64,000 nt of DNA from Chloromonas sp. AAM2 (Eukaryota > Chlorophyta > Chlorophyceae > Chlamydomonadales > Chlamydomonadaceae). The stretch spans positions 1-64,000 of the forward strand of contig QAXH01006488.1 in assembly GCA_004335635.1 (NCBI GenBank), read 5' to 3'. The position numbers and the translations under genes are program-made. Of this stretch, positions 48,301 to 58,972 are shown piece after piece; within the stretch, counting starts at the first letter, position 1, and every line of letters starts with the position of its first letter. The notes under the pieces are model-generated. The model searched no databases and was not told the DNA's origin. It saw only the letters and a list, made by a program, of their open reading frames with translations.

Positions 48301-49099
48301 GTGCGAGAAATTCTAACATCGCGAGTGTGATCGCCAAGGTCACACAGGCAAAAGAGACCGCATGGGGGTGTGCATGGTCTCTTCAGCTTCCAATCCCATG
48401 TTTTCAATATTGCTAGCAGGCCACAGTGAACGCCATCCTTGTGATATTTCCCAGATCAGCTTCATACGTGGGATCGCTTGCGCTGCTCCGAATTGTTATG
48501 GCAAAGTTGTTATTCACGTTTTGCTGGCTTGTGGCAGAACTATGGTTTACCGCCAACCGACGCATTGACGCTTTTGCTACCAACACTTTCCAGTGTGTTG
48601 TCTCAGTTTACACCTCAACCGAAGCATTTGATTTTATTCCTGTTTCACCCTAACCTCCAGGTTCATGCAGCATTTGCGGGAGGTCCAAGCCGGCAACACC
48701 TCAGGCCCCGAGTCCTGGCGCTCGTTGTGGCGTCGGCCCCGACTCACACCCTACAACCCCCAGCAACAAGAGGCTAACAGAGCAACGCAGCTTCTGGCCT
48801 CAGGTGCACATGGGCAAAGTGACGGTAGCGATTCCGAGGATGTATCAGAAGGCCAGGCAACAATGCAGGAGTTGGTAGGCTCCCATGAATTGGTTTCTGC
48901 TCTAGAGTTGATAGTGCAGAAGGAACAGAGGCGGCAGCAGGGTGAGGGGCTGTACTCAGGCAGGGGGGCGGCGTACATGCAAGCGCTGTTATCATCGACC
49001 AATGCAACCCCATCGGAAGGCGAAAACGAGCCATTGACGCCAAGCGATGACGACGAGGATGATGACGATTTGGATGCGTTGCTGAGAAGGAAATTCTGA
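42302..49099 (+). CDS. YacP-like NYN-domain ribonuclease
   Basis: Eight exons: 42302-42409, 42702-42797, 43372-43473, 43941-44110, 44833-44908, 45494-45649, 46066-46103, 48661-49099. All phases agree and give 394 residues. The NYN (PIN-like) domain shows its acidic positions: LLFVDGYNVLF (Asp near 130), CMMVWDAM, VYSGACEADTLI and VVVVSADRRI. Bacterial YacP/Rae1 is an endoribonuclease acting on mRNA at the ribosome; plant homologues are predicted organellar. The C-terminus has a basic Arg/Pro segment and a Glu/Asp-rich end (DDDEDDDDLDALLRRKF). The same frame stays open back to an ATG at 42086 (466 residues), but that start would be only 21 bp from the divergent gene's ATG and adds Cys-rich sequence, so I prefer 42302. 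Introns 3 and 7 carry a minisatellite and a copia palindrome. Confidence 0.85.
43235..43295 (-). repeat. A-rich dispersed repeat, copy 4
   Basis: On the minus strand it reads AAAAAAATGTTTGCCAG, then TTCTGGGGCAATTC and TTGTGTCTGGTACTGA. Beyond the core it agrees with the copy at 2920-2980. It lies in intron 2 of the YacP-like gene. Confidence 0.55.
43474..43700 (+). repeat. 41-bp minisatellite starting at a splice donor
   Basis: GTGAGCAGGGGTGCGTTGG begins at 43474, exactly at the intron 3 donor, and recurs at 43515, 43556, 43597 and 43638 with a degraded sixth unit at 43679. Period is 41 bp and copies are nearly identical. Every unit contains TTGTAGG|GTGAGC, that is both an AG and a donor-like GTGAGC. 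Confidence 0.95.
44968..45051 (-). repeat. 84-bp repeat, inverted partner of 50734-50817
   Basis: Read on the minus strand this segment matches 50734-50817 from ATGTATT(T/C)ACACC through GGGATGGGCACCGCCC to AAAACG, with about eight differences in 84 bases. It sits in YacP-like intron 5. The other copy lies downstream of the Fanzor remnant. Confidence 0.85.
46218..46439 (-). other. Low-GC open frame next to the palindrome
   Basis: A minus-strand frame of about 73 residues (IWPPNEQDNVFFYGFDHL and onward). If the palindrome and one target copy are removed, the frame continues upstream to an ATG beyond 47292. Farther along, about 47380-47530 on the minus strand, another coding-like stretch occurs (EKMLPDLLNSIFGLKHEE). 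I do not recognise either. They may be relics of an older element that the copia palindrome entered. Confidence 0.3.
46452..46669 (-). repeat. Copia LTR, inverted left copy
   Basis: Reverse complement of the LTR at 47069-47287, 218 bp, TG...CA ended. It differs by a 1-2 base change in a CT run. TATTTATA at 46573-46580 is the inverted TATA box. Confidence 0.92.
46847..47041 (+). pseudogene. Copia pol fragment, C-terminal end of RNase H
   Basis: Open frame through the loop and right arm ending in TGA at 47039-47041. It has the classical copia end: SKHIDVMHHFARKRVARGEV, then FEYVDTSLMAADMLTKALP and CRDLL. This tail follows the RNase H core of Ty1/copia polyproteins. No other pol, gag or integrase sequence is present, so the element is non-autonomous. 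The left arm carries the inverted copy with a 1-bp gap that breaks its frame. Confidence 0.92.
47069..47287 (+). repeat. Copia LTR, right copy
   Basis: 219 bp from TGTTGAAGGTTC to CTGCCCAACA, starting 27 bp after the pol stop codon, as expected for a 3' LTR behind a polypurine tract (GTAGGAG). Confidence 0.92.
47157..47166 (+). promoter_or_regulatory. LTR TATA box
   Basis: CTATAAATAG within the LTR, about 88 bp from its start, a typical U3 core promoter. The mirrored LTR has the same box pointing the other way, so this element could fire transcription outward from both arms. Confidence 0.7.
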
Positions 49100-49212
49100 A
49101 GGTTCCAGAGACAGTTGTTTGCTCACGTGCCAGTTGCATAAACGTTTTTCCATCGAATAACAGAGTGCATTTGATATAACCTGACATCGTTGCCCTGGCC
49201 TTAACATCAGGC

Positions 49213-49217
49213 TGTAA
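49213..49217 (+). terminator. Probable poly(A) signal of the YacP-like gene
   Basis: TGTAA at the distance from the stop codon that is usual in green algae. Confidence 0.45.
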
Positions 49218-49387
49218 CTGTTTGACAGTACACAGGTTTCACTTATTGATGCAAGTGTATTCCTTGGGCATTGGCTTGTCGTATTCATCTGTTGACTTAA
49301 TTCATCTACTTATTCATGGTCTTCTGATCATCACAACCGGGCTCTTTGCCCGAGACCTGCATGTCATTATACTATACATATGTATGC

Positions 49388-49508
49388 TCAATCCTGGCGT
49401 GCGTCATTTGATTGCTCACACTTGCAATGCGAAAATGGTGTTTTTGCGGTATAAGATGGAGGCAGTTGTCTGGACGTGCTTCCTGGTGTTTACTCCCTCC
49501 TTGTAACG
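49388..49508 (+). repeat. Dispersed repeat shared with 58588-58972
   Basis: Two blocks, AATC(C/T)TGGCGTGCGTCATTT and TTGCGGTATAAGAT ... GGACGTGCT(T/C)CCTGG ... CTCCTTGTAAC, occur here 30 bp apart and at 58588-58972 about 300 bp apart. Confidence 0.65.
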
Positions 49509-49565
49509 TACGATTGTTACACGTTGATCACCTGGAAGTTGTATTGGATCGCAATAGTACAGTGA

Positions 49566-50509
49566 CTGTCCCTTTATCCGACCAAATTCCATTACGCTAT
49601 TCACACGTTGATTGGTGTTTGCGGCGCTTTGGCAAAACATGTGGTGCACGTCACAGAGAGGCTGCCAGAAGCCCTTGGCCACCATGGGACCCAGCAGCAG
49701 CGGCGGCTGCGCTGGAATTGCCACATCAAGAAGCAGCGTTACATGCACGTGATGGCCAAGCGACTAGTGGGCAGCAGCCCCAAGGAGGAGGTGATCATTG
49801 GCTGGGGGGCGGCGCCAGCACAGGGCACGGCAGCTGCATTTCTAGGAGGGGCACGGGCCCAACCAAGGAGCTGCTCCACCTTCTCAGGCGCCAATACGCG
49901 CGCGTCAAGATAATTGACGAATACAAGTTGAGTCAGGTGAGCAGGGTACTCCCAAGGGTTCTTTTACACGTGAAAGGAGTGGACAAGTAATCGTTTCGGA
50001 CAAGTTGCCACTGGTCTAGTAATAAAAAAAATCTAATAGAAAATAAGAGATAAAAGTGGAATGTTAGCCCACCACCACGTCCGGTATTGTCCAGCCAGGC
50101 ACCTTGGCTGAGCACGCCAGCAACTGTCAAGACAAAATCAACTCATGATGTTTCATATGCCAAGTACACAGATGCGCGTGTTATGATTTCTGCAGGTGTG
50201 CTCTGATTGCCAGAGACCAGCACCTCTGTTGCAGCCATTGCAGACAGCGAATGGCAAGCGACCACATGCGGTGAGAGTGTGCCACCACTGCCACACCGTG
50301 TGGAATTGCGACGTCAACGCTGCACGCAACATGAGATGCCTGCTGGTGTGTGAGGTGGCTGGCCAGCAACGTCCACCAGCGCTGCGCAGACCGCTGGCAC
50401 GGCGCAGCCGTGGCGCAGCCGTGGCGCAGCTGAGGAGCTAGAGGAGCTGGAGGCCATTGCCCAGGGTGCGGCAATGGACGCGGACAATGCTGGCGGTTAA
50501 GAGAGCCGT
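49566..50509 (+). pseudogene. Degraded Fanzor (eukaryotic TnpB-like) C-terminal half
   Basis: Fanzors are eukaryotic relatives of the transposon nuclease TnpB, RNA-guided in the cases studied. Seen here: LRWNCHIKKQRYMHVMAKRL and EVIIGWGAAPAQG in one frame (49566-49840), then in a +1 frame GTGPTKELLHLLRRQYARVK and IIDEYKLSQ (to 49936), a GTGAGC...TGCAG intron, then from 50196 a zinc ribbon (VCSDC ... VCHHC) and the RuvC-III motif WNCDVNAARNM with its Asp. This order (strand with WG, P-K-x-L helix, DEYxxS, two CxxC, WNxDVNAARN) is that of Fanzor/TnpB proteins. RuvC-I and the whole N-terminal half are absent. A frameshift near 49840-49850 and a second near 50400-50440 (after which AEELEELEAIAQG is open to TAA at 50507-50509) argue for a relic, unless they are sequence errors. 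Confidence 0.8.
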
Positions 50510-51512
50510 CATGGGGTGCGAGTCCCCTTACCAACGCAACCCTGAACACTGATCGGATCTTGGGCCGGTCGGAAATAGGGACTGTCACTGTATTATAGAT
50601 TCACCAAGATGATAGCACTCTCAGAGTCTGGTAACCACGCCACTTGGGGAGCACCTGGGGAGCGGAAGCACGGAAGCATCTGTTTCCGCGCGATCTTTGC
50701 GTCAGTGACGCGCGCAAACACTGCCCAGTATATATGTATTCACACCAGGGAAGCCGTCAGAGGACACGGGACGGGATGGGCACCGCCCTGGCCTACCCTG
50801 AGCAAGAAAGCAAAACGGACCAGTCGATGCGACCCAATGGCGAAGGACAATGACAAAGGGCAGTGAAAAAGTAGGCTGTTTTGCTACCGATGGAGATATT
50901 GTGGAGATACTGCTCCGCTTCTGTCACTGCAGTGCGCTTTATGCTGCAGCGTGTATCAATCACGCATTCTCAAACAAGCCCGAAGGTGGCAGGCTAGCAA
51001 GAAAAAATGTTCCTGTTGCTCAACTTGATTGCTCAGGCTATGAGTGTATCTATCCTTGTCTTAAGCATGGTTTGCTAGCATTTGTGACATACACAAACAG
51101 CGGCTCAGCACACTCGGCTATAATCTCTGCCTACCTGCTTTGCAAGCCTGTGTGTTAACACGGCTCTGGTGAAGGTAGGCCTAGCAGGACAGTTGTGAAC
51201 TGGTAAAGACAATCCAGAGTGCAAGCAGAGACACCATACACTGCGCTCGCGGCCGCAGCCAGGGCCAGGATCGAACTCCATCTGCTATGAAGAAGAACCA
51301 GAAAAGAACCAACAGGCTCCTCAGCCGTCCGCATTCTATCCATTGCATGGCGGCTTCTGCGATGACTCACGAGCAAAGAAAACGCTCGCGCGAAGCCCTT
51401 GTTGGCGTCATTTGCGTAGACGTCTTGACTTGTTTTGGCTGCAGACAGCTGCTGCCAGTAGTGGATTGATCAGATAAGCCCACCTGCTACGCTCCAAGTC
51501 CTCTGCGCCCGG
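50510..51512. other. Intergenic region after the Fanzor remnant
   Basis: Contains the 84-bp repeat at 50734-50817. A 102-codon frame at 50850-51158 (+) has no recognisable content and poor codon regularity. The promoter of the gene at 51513 should lie in the last few hundred bases; no TATA box seen. Confidence 0.45.
50734..50817 (+). repeat. 84-bp repeat downstream of the Fanzor remnant
   Basis: Partner of 44968-45051 (opposite strand), about 90 % alike by eye, sharing AGCCGTCAGAGGACACGG and GGGATGGGCACCGCCCTGG. It starts about 225 bp after the end of the Fanzor frame, where the guide-type (omega) RNA of such elements would be expected. Confidence 0.85.
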
Positions 51513-54500
51513 ATGAAACGATTCAGGCAGCGGCATGAGGGAGGCGCAAGCTGCAAGTACGCCTTTGACGTTTACATTAAACTTCTCACAGGTCAGCAGG
51601 GCAATCGGGGACCGGCAAGCTAGTTCTCTTTGGGCCACAGGTGCATGCGCATCGCACTGGGCGGAGCAAACATCTCAGCCAGGATCACGCTCCGTCAATA
51701 AATTATGCTGCATGGCTGGCTGCGTGTGCAGGCGTTGTGGCGGACTACATACGCGTGCGGATGATTCGGAATGGCAGAGTCCTTGGCGATGCAGCCATCT
51801 ACGATGACCGGCACGCACCACAACGGTGCATACGATTCAGAACAAACATGCACACGGCTGAGTGGGGCAGCTTTGTTATGCCCAAGGTAGGACAGCGCCA
51901 CGACCCGAGTGTGCGAAGTTGAACAGGATGAACGTCATACTTGCCGGTGAGCTCCGCCATTCCAGTGCCACATTGTGTCCTGGAGAACAAGGCTTGTTGC
52001 GGAACCTTGTTTCGCCATTTAGTATGGCGACCTGTGTCGATCGTTAGAGCTCCTGAACTCATGTGAGCCTACACTTCTTGCGCATCTGTGGCGCCATGCA
52101 TCACCTTAACTGTCCACGGCTATATCTTGGTAACATGCAGCAAGCACAACTGATCGTTCAAGGAAAGTCTTCCACCTCCATGCTCTCCTTTCTGGATCCG
52201 TGGGAGGACTACGCCACCTTTGATCTGGATTTGTCACTGCTGACTCGAGCCACGGGGGAGTTTGTCACAGAGATCCCACTCAAGTCTCGCCACATATCCG
52301 TCCTGGTGCGTCTCATGGGTGCATGGTCTGCCCGTCATCTGCACTGCATGTGGTGCCCCTCAGCCATGCAACACATGGGACAAGACGAACAGGCAACACA
52401 TCGGTTCATGCGCATCTGCTCATAAAAGAACCAAAGGTACAGGCTGGGTGTATAGGTTTGGATTTGCTCATCTGACCTTTGTTGACCACGCCCACTTATT
52501 TGCAACAAACTATGGCAGTGACATGAGAACGCCTGCTTGTTTTCGGATGCTCTATTATGTATGCCTGTTGACCGTTCCAGGAGCTCGCCTGGCTCCGTGT
52601 TCTCATCATGTCAGACACTCTGACCTGCCGAGCAATGTTTACAATTCTCAGACAAGACGAGCCATTCTCGTTCCACGCAAGGCTGCTTGAGAGGCTGTTG
52701 CACTTCTGCTCGCTAGAACTGTTTGAAACTTGGTATGGCTCGATCGTTGGCATCTCTTCCTTTCTAGCTCCTGTATCCTCGGCCAAGTGTCCCATGCGTA
52801 GCCCATTCACGACTACAGCTTGTGAGACTGGGCTGATTGCCTCGCAGCTTGAGGTTAGGTCTCGGCCCCTCGAGCCCTTGGTGGGCGTCCGTCACATGGC
52901 GGTCAGGCGATCCTTCTCGGCCATGCCCGCACTGCAGGGCGCGCAACACTCCCAGCCTACTCAGGTGTGCGCACGTGCATGCATGATTCTACTTGTGGGT
53001 GTGTGTCATCAATACGAGTTGGAATTTGGAAAGTCAGCATCTTATAACGGGGTGAAGTAAACTTGCATATGCATCTGTTGATAACATGACCTCCTTTGCA
53101 CAGCATTGCAAAATGCTTCGGCAAGTGTAGTGCCTTGGAACCAGAATTGACAGAGTGCGTAACTGCTGATGCAAGCGTTCAACGGGCACGCTTCGTCTGC
53201 GGTCATGTAGGCAAGCAGTTTAAGATCCAATCCCTTGCTGCTCTTGAACCTACTGCGGAAGCTCACCATCAAACCTCTGGCCGAGTTCCTTCAATTGGCC
53301 TCCCTTGCGCAGGGGGAGTCGAACAACGTCTCACGTGACACGAGCAAGCATGCACGTGAGATGCTGTCGTCGACGAGCCCTAGGAACCTGGCGACCAGCA
53401 GCACGGAAATGATGCGCCGCCCATCACCACTCATTGCATTCCTTTCTCACAAGGACGGCGGGCTTCCTGGGTTGACCACGGATGCGGTTCTGGTGCGGTC
53501 CGATGACGACCAGTCATCTGGGGTGTTGGCGGCTGTAGGCACTTCTGCTGGAAAAGTTGAAACGGGTAAGCGCAAGTGTTGACGTTTGTAGCAGCGATTT
53601 CATGAGATGACGTTGTAGAGTTTTACGGTTTTGGGAGATTTTGGAGACAGCCATTGTGCGGACGCCCTTGGCTTGTAACGTCGTTTGGCAAGCAGTGTCT
53701 ACTAAGGACTGGTTACAGCGTAGAACAAAAGCTGATCGGCTCATCATTAGTTTCGGTGTTGTACGTTCGTGCAGTGGCGCGCACGCCGTCGCCTCCTGTG
53801 CATGGACGTTTCTTCCGGCCTGTGGGCTCCATTCTGGCGCCAGACGAGCCTCCCATGGCGCAAGTGGCCGAAGTCGCTACGTTTGCCGCCACCGCCAGCG
53901 CACCGACTGCAGCATCGAGCGCTGCCACTGCAGCTGCCACGGCACTTGGTTCTGGTGCCACGTCGCCGCGCAACATTTCTCCATCTGCATCCGCGACGAA
54001 CCTGATCCGGGAGCTGGTGAGGAATTTAGGAGCATTTGCTTTGGTCTGCTGGCCAAGGAAAGCAGATAATGTGGTGTGGGCGACTCTCTTGTTATTCATT
54101 GTGATAGGAGGGTGATTGATCATCTGTCCCAAGATGGGTCGAACTACACAGGGTGTAGTAACTCAACTGTGCTGCGACTTTGTAACTCAACTTTGTCGCG
54201 ACCTTGAGGAGTGCATCAGCCGCTTAACTTAGACGCTATTCCGTATCGAACCTGCGCATTTTTTCTCCGGCAGAAGCTTAGGAGTTCACTGTGCGAGGTT
54301 GAGATCAGGCTGTGAATGCTACGCTTTGTGACAACGGCTAGTATGCTTGTCCCTCTGCATGCTTGACAGGCTGCCCCAAGGGGAGAGGTCCAGACCAAGG
54401 TCTTTCTGCCACAGCCACCAGCCACAACCCATTCTCAGCCACCAATGCCTCAACAGGTGACCATTACCGCCAAGGATGTCACACCACCAGGCTCTGCAGG

Positions 54501-56465
54501 CGTCCATCGCCAAATTGACGTTGACATCCCATTGCCTACCCCCATCCTACAGCCTGGCAGCAGCGCGATTACTGAGAAGCCAGATATGAATGTCCAGGTG
54601 CTGAAGACGCTCAGCCCTCCAGACCTGCCGTGGCTTCTTCCTGTCCCTGAGCTGCCAGAGCCGCAGTTGCCCTTGACTGCAACGCCGTCGCCCCAGCCCC
54701 AGCAACCCCAACCGCAGTTATCCGCTCCCAACCTTGGGGCCCCATTGCTGTCTTCACCAGACGATACGCCGAGCAAGGCGCTGTCGCTGTCAGCACCGCC
54801 CTCGGAAGGGTCGCTCGCAGCGCACACCACTAACTCTGAAGTGCTGGCCTTCTCACCACTTGCATTCCAGCGAGTGGAACCGTTCACATTGGCCGGCCGC
54901 GACCAGCTGCTGGTAACAGAACCGATTTCTGATCCGGATTTGTCCTGTGTGCCCATCCCAGAGCAGGCACAAGCCTCCTCTTCCCGTCGCATCAAACCTT
55001 CAGCAGGCACGGGTTTTGTTGGCAGTGAGATTGAGCCTATGATGGCAGACAGGTCCCCTGCAGGGCCTGCGTCTAGCCCTGGCCGAGACATCAGCTTCGA
55101 TCGCAGCAGCCAGGCCGTACCCACCCTGCCTGCCCGAAATGGCAGCTCCGCTCGACACAGTGGCGAACTGGATAACAGCCAGCCGTTGCCACCCACGCCC
55201 TTTCCCTCGTTGGATGAAAGCACTTTTTGGAGCGGTTATGCGCCCGTTTTCAGCGCCCTTCCCGTCATGTTTGCTACGGCTTGGGCGTCGAGGCAGGTTG
55301 GAGGCACGTCAGCGGTCGGCGATTACGGCAGGCTAAGTGGACGGCTGTCAGGCGAGAGTCCCTCATCATCTGTCGCAACATTCAGTCGTACTACTGACAG
55401 CTCCAACGCGCCGATTGGGCGCACAAGCGGACAGGATTCGGTGGCTTCAGGTAATGGTGTCTTGTTGAGTGCATGCGATGTTCAGGCGAGTGATTAGAAC
55501 AGCTCGCTAGCTTTCTATTGCGTCGCTGACTGCGCTGGTTTGGGTGGACTGTGGTTCCGTGTTCCAAGGGTTCGGCAGGGGCTACGGAGTTAGAGAACCG
55601 ACAGTAACAACTCTGACTCATGCGTAATGATCGCCGTGTCAGGGACCATGGGACTAGCTCAACTGCTGTTCACCTAGATTTTTCAAAGACTCCGGCTTAT
55701 CGCTGGTGCCACATGACGTAATGATGGATGCGTTGTGACGTCATACTGGTCATACTGAGCGCATGAGTCACAAAGACTTCAGAAAATGCAGGAGCTAGGG
55801 CTCACATTGACAGAGATATCGAACTGTTGTCAACACGCGCATTTTTGCACAGGTGCGAGCGTCTTCAGCGCTCCGGCACGCTTTCGTCAGGACTCAGGTG
55901 GCAGGAGAATGCTGCCTCGCAGCACGCAGATGGCAGGAGATCATCATTACGCGACATCAGAGCAGCAGCAACCGCAGCAACAACCACGTAAAGGAGGATT
56001 GGTCTCGTGGCTTTTCGCGCCCTTCAGGGTTGTGGCATTTCTGACCCGGGCATGGTTTGCCATGCTGTACAACGCAGCGCGCTTTGGTCTGGGTAAGTGC
56101 AGGAACGCGGGTACAGCAAAACGCCGGCGCAGGCGTTAACGGCGGATGAGTAAGCACGGTGCGTCGACCCGTCCAAGCAACGGGTGTCGTTGGGTGTCGT
56201 TGCCCGTGTATAAATAGATGGCATGAGATATGGCAGCTGTTGCTGCTGTGCTGACGATTTCCACATGTACACTTGACCTGCAGGCTTGTTCTTCACCGTG
56301 CTTAGTCTGCCCTTCACCATCGTTCTTGGGCTTGTGTCCGGAGTTTGGTCTTTGGTTGTGGGGCTCCTGTCCGCCTGGTGGCGTGTGGGTGCCGTGGCTT
56401 GGCAGGGCCTGGCTAAGGGCTCATGGGCGGCCAAAGCTGGTGAGAGACTGGACAGCGTGTGCTAA
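51513..56465 (+). CDS. Unrecognised protein with hydrophobic C-terminus
   Basis: Nine exons, 51513-51591, 51732-51886, 52141-52305, 52581-52964, 53211-53565, 53775-54016, 54370-55450, 55853-56092, 56284-56465, join in frame from ATG to TAA as 960 residues. The N-terminal 150 residues alternate strand-like segments (YAFDVYIKLLTGVVADYIRV, CIRFRTNMHTAEWGSF, YATFDLDLSLL) and could be a C2-like beta sandwich of the NT-C2 kind, which I cannot confirm. The middle is long, Ser/Pro/Ala rich and probably disordered. The last 90 residues are basic then strongly hydrophobic (LVSWLFAPFRVVAFLTRAWF; FFTVLSLPFTIVLGLVSGVW; LVVGLLSAWWRVGAVAW), fitting two or three membrane hairpins near the C-terminus. A peripheral or tail-anchored membrane protein is my inference. 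A donor-like GTGAGA at 56439 leaves open a longer alternative end. Confidence 0.65.
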
Positions 56466-56840
56466 GCAAATGACTGCGGTAATCGGTACGCGAGCACTCC
56501 ATTATCAACTGCACATCACGCATGATGATTCCCATACGATGGCCAGCAAATGACATGCAAGATGTACATAATGCACATGGGTAGGGTTGTGCCATGCGGT
56601 ACGTAGCGGATATGTATCAGAGGGTCTTTTGATACGCTTTGGCGCAACCCTACTGACATACTGACACGGGCGTGCCGTGTCTGATCACGGCAGCAATTGC
56701 TGGCACTCCGTAACCATCTACACCTTGCATGGGTGCACCACATGCATTCAGATTGTTGTCGTTCAGATCGTGTGCTTACATGACATGCATGTGGCAGGAC
56801 TTGGTCAGGCCAGAGGAGTTGGCTCATTGCTGCGATGCGC

Positions 56841-56908
56841 TGTTGTGCACGTTAGCGTTTGTTAGGGTAGCTGGTGTTGTGCACGTTAGCGTTTGTTAGG
56901 GTAGCTGG
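56841..56908 (+). repeat. 34-bp tandem duplication
   Basis: Two identical units containing TGCACGTTAGCGTTTGTTAG follow each other directly. Intergenic. Confidence 0.9.
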
Positions 56909-57391
56909 TGTCCGGAGCGATGGCTCAGGAGAATGCCAGAGGCTGTTGAGTAGCATTCTCACACCAGCAAAGGAGCTCGTGGTGTTGGAGCACACTGATG
57001 ACGGATGCAGTAGTGCTGACTCTTTCCTGTCAGTCATCAAACAGCCCTCAATATTTCAGTATTCTTCTGAAGTAAACAACCACGTGCTTGCCACATGCAG
57101 CCCCGACCGAGATGCTTGCACCCGTTTGCACAGCTGTTTCAAGGCTGGAGCCCAGCGCCCCACCTTCGCATGATGCACAGAGGTGAGGAACCTCATGCAC
57201 ATGCGCTTGTTGCTGGCGCTGGAATGAATTGCATGCTTCACATGCACTTGCAACCGTAGACTTGCACGTGGCGGGCATGGACCGGCTGCAGACAGCAGAT
57301 TGCATGCTGCAATTGCAATTGTAGCTGTCCGGGCCATCGGTTCGATCACAGTGCTCTGCTCTGCTTTGTGCGATCACAGTGCGAAGCACAG

Positions 57392-57483
57392 CCCTGATCA
57401 CTCCGCTACTGCTGCCCTGATCACTCCGCTGCTGCTGCCCTGATCACTCCGCTGCTGCTGCCCTGATCACTCCGCTACTGCTG
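57392..57483 (+). repeat. 23-bp tandem repeat, four copies
   Basis: Unit CCCTGATCACTCCGCT(A/G)CTG plus CTG, four copies with alternating A or G at one position; each contains TGATCA. Confidence 0.9.
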
Positions 57484-58587
57484 CACTGTACCTCTGCCAT
57501 TGCTGCCCAGTTTACTGTTCCAGCTTGCTCGATCAGCCATTTATTTCTGGTGGTGTCTTATGCAGGCCTGAGGAGGCGGGCAATGGTGAGACTGAGCGAC
57601 AGCTGGCCCAGAAGCATGCAGTAGCGCAGGCATGTAAGTATAGTGAACACTGTTGTGTGGGGTATGCTGACAGAAACGAAGCCATCCCAGGATGTGGGAC
57701 GAGATTAGAGCTGGCGTTGCCCTTACCCACTCCAAGCAAATGGTGTAAGCCTGTTGCTTGAATGCTCTGTGATCGTTCTCTGTAACCCTATACACCCTCT
57801 AAGCAACACTTCGCTATCTCAGTGTCAAATCTCCTGCTTCTACACAGCAGTTAAACATATGCATCCAACACCCTTCTGTGACTTGTAACCAGTTACATGA
57901 TGACCCTGTGCAGGCCGGCACACATGAGGGTGACATGCATGGTGTCCAATCAACTGGGCAGACAAGGCATCAGTGACGCATGAGGTCGCGGTGCCCCTCC
58001 CTTGCCTGACGTGCTACAACTCATCCGAGTCAAGTTGGTCTGCCATACATGCCTGCAGCACGGCAATAAGAATCGTCACAACTGGCATACGAGCAGGTCC
58101 CATACGGTCTCATGTGCCAGCCCCGGCACTTTGGGCTGCACTTCGAGGTTGGTAGGTGGAGCTTTGGGGCAGCATGCGGCGTCGGCGCCCGTCAGCGATC
58201 TCCCACCTTTTCACGGACACTTGGGCCACCTGCATCCTCCACCGCGCCCCGTCTTCCACTGTGCCCCCCTTGTGCTGTGCCACGCCCAGCGATGGGAATC
58301 TGGCTGGCAAAGAATGCAAATGATGCGATCGGTTTTGGTGCATGGAGAGCTGGCATGTGCCACGGCTGGAGGCTGATGAACGTAACGGAGTGCCGGCTGC
58401 TCTCCAAGCAGCAAGCGTGCCGTGTTGAGCTATTGATGCGTGAGTTGCCCTGGGCGCCAGGTGTACATGTGAAGTGTTATTGTGACAGAAATTAGTAATG
58501 CATCTTGCAGCAGGCTTTGTCAGCAAATTAAGATGAGGCGCGGCTTCAGGGCCACACTGTTGCATTTTCATTTGCATTGACCTTTGC

Positions 58588-58972
58588 TCAATCTTGGCGT
58601 GCGTCATTTCATCGCAGTTCATTGCATAGGTACTTGTATTGGTGCGTGCATCACTGATACTCAACTTGTACAGCAAACACTTTGTGCTGCAACTCTCGCA
58701 TTGGCGTGAAAACTACAAAGCTTTGGCTTTGTCGTTGCTCTCATCGTTGCACAAGTAACCGACTCAATTGTTTTACTAGCTAACGGGGCGACTAGGAAGG
58801 CGGCCCGTGGAGCGATGGCAACAAGGAATTTACCAGACCTTTCTGACGCGGCTGACTCCCCCTTACAATGCTATAGCAATGCATTTGATGTCTGCAGCAG
58901 CTGTTTTTTGCGGTATAAGATCAAGTCATTTGCGTGGACGTGCTCCCTGGTATGCACCCCCTCCTTGTAACT
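58588..58972 (+). repeat. Dispersed repeat shared with 49388-49508
   Basis: Shares CAATCTTGGCGTGCGTCATT near 58590 and TTTTGCGGTATAAGATCAAG to CCTCCTTGTAACT (58905-58972) with the copy at 49388. The roughly 300 bp between the blocks is extra here. Confidence 0.65.

Larger units (their letters stand above)
49100..49565. other. Intergenic region, YacP-like gene to Fanzor remnant
   Basis: Contains TGTAA at 49213-49217, 114 bp past the YacP-like stop and its probable poly(A) signal, and a dispersed repeat at 49388-49508. No exon supported. Confidence 0.5.

Noticed and set aside
50850..51158. 102-codon plus-strand ORF as a gene
   Set aside because: Cys/Ala-rich random-looking protein, no splice partners, no recognisable motif.
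54450..55223. 257-codon minus-strand ORF
   Set aside because: Shadow of the large plus-strand exon 54370-55450, which joins its neighbours in phase.
57392..57483. CRISPR-like array (four 23-bp repeats)
   Set aside because: The units are directly contiguous without spacers; a simple tandem repeat.
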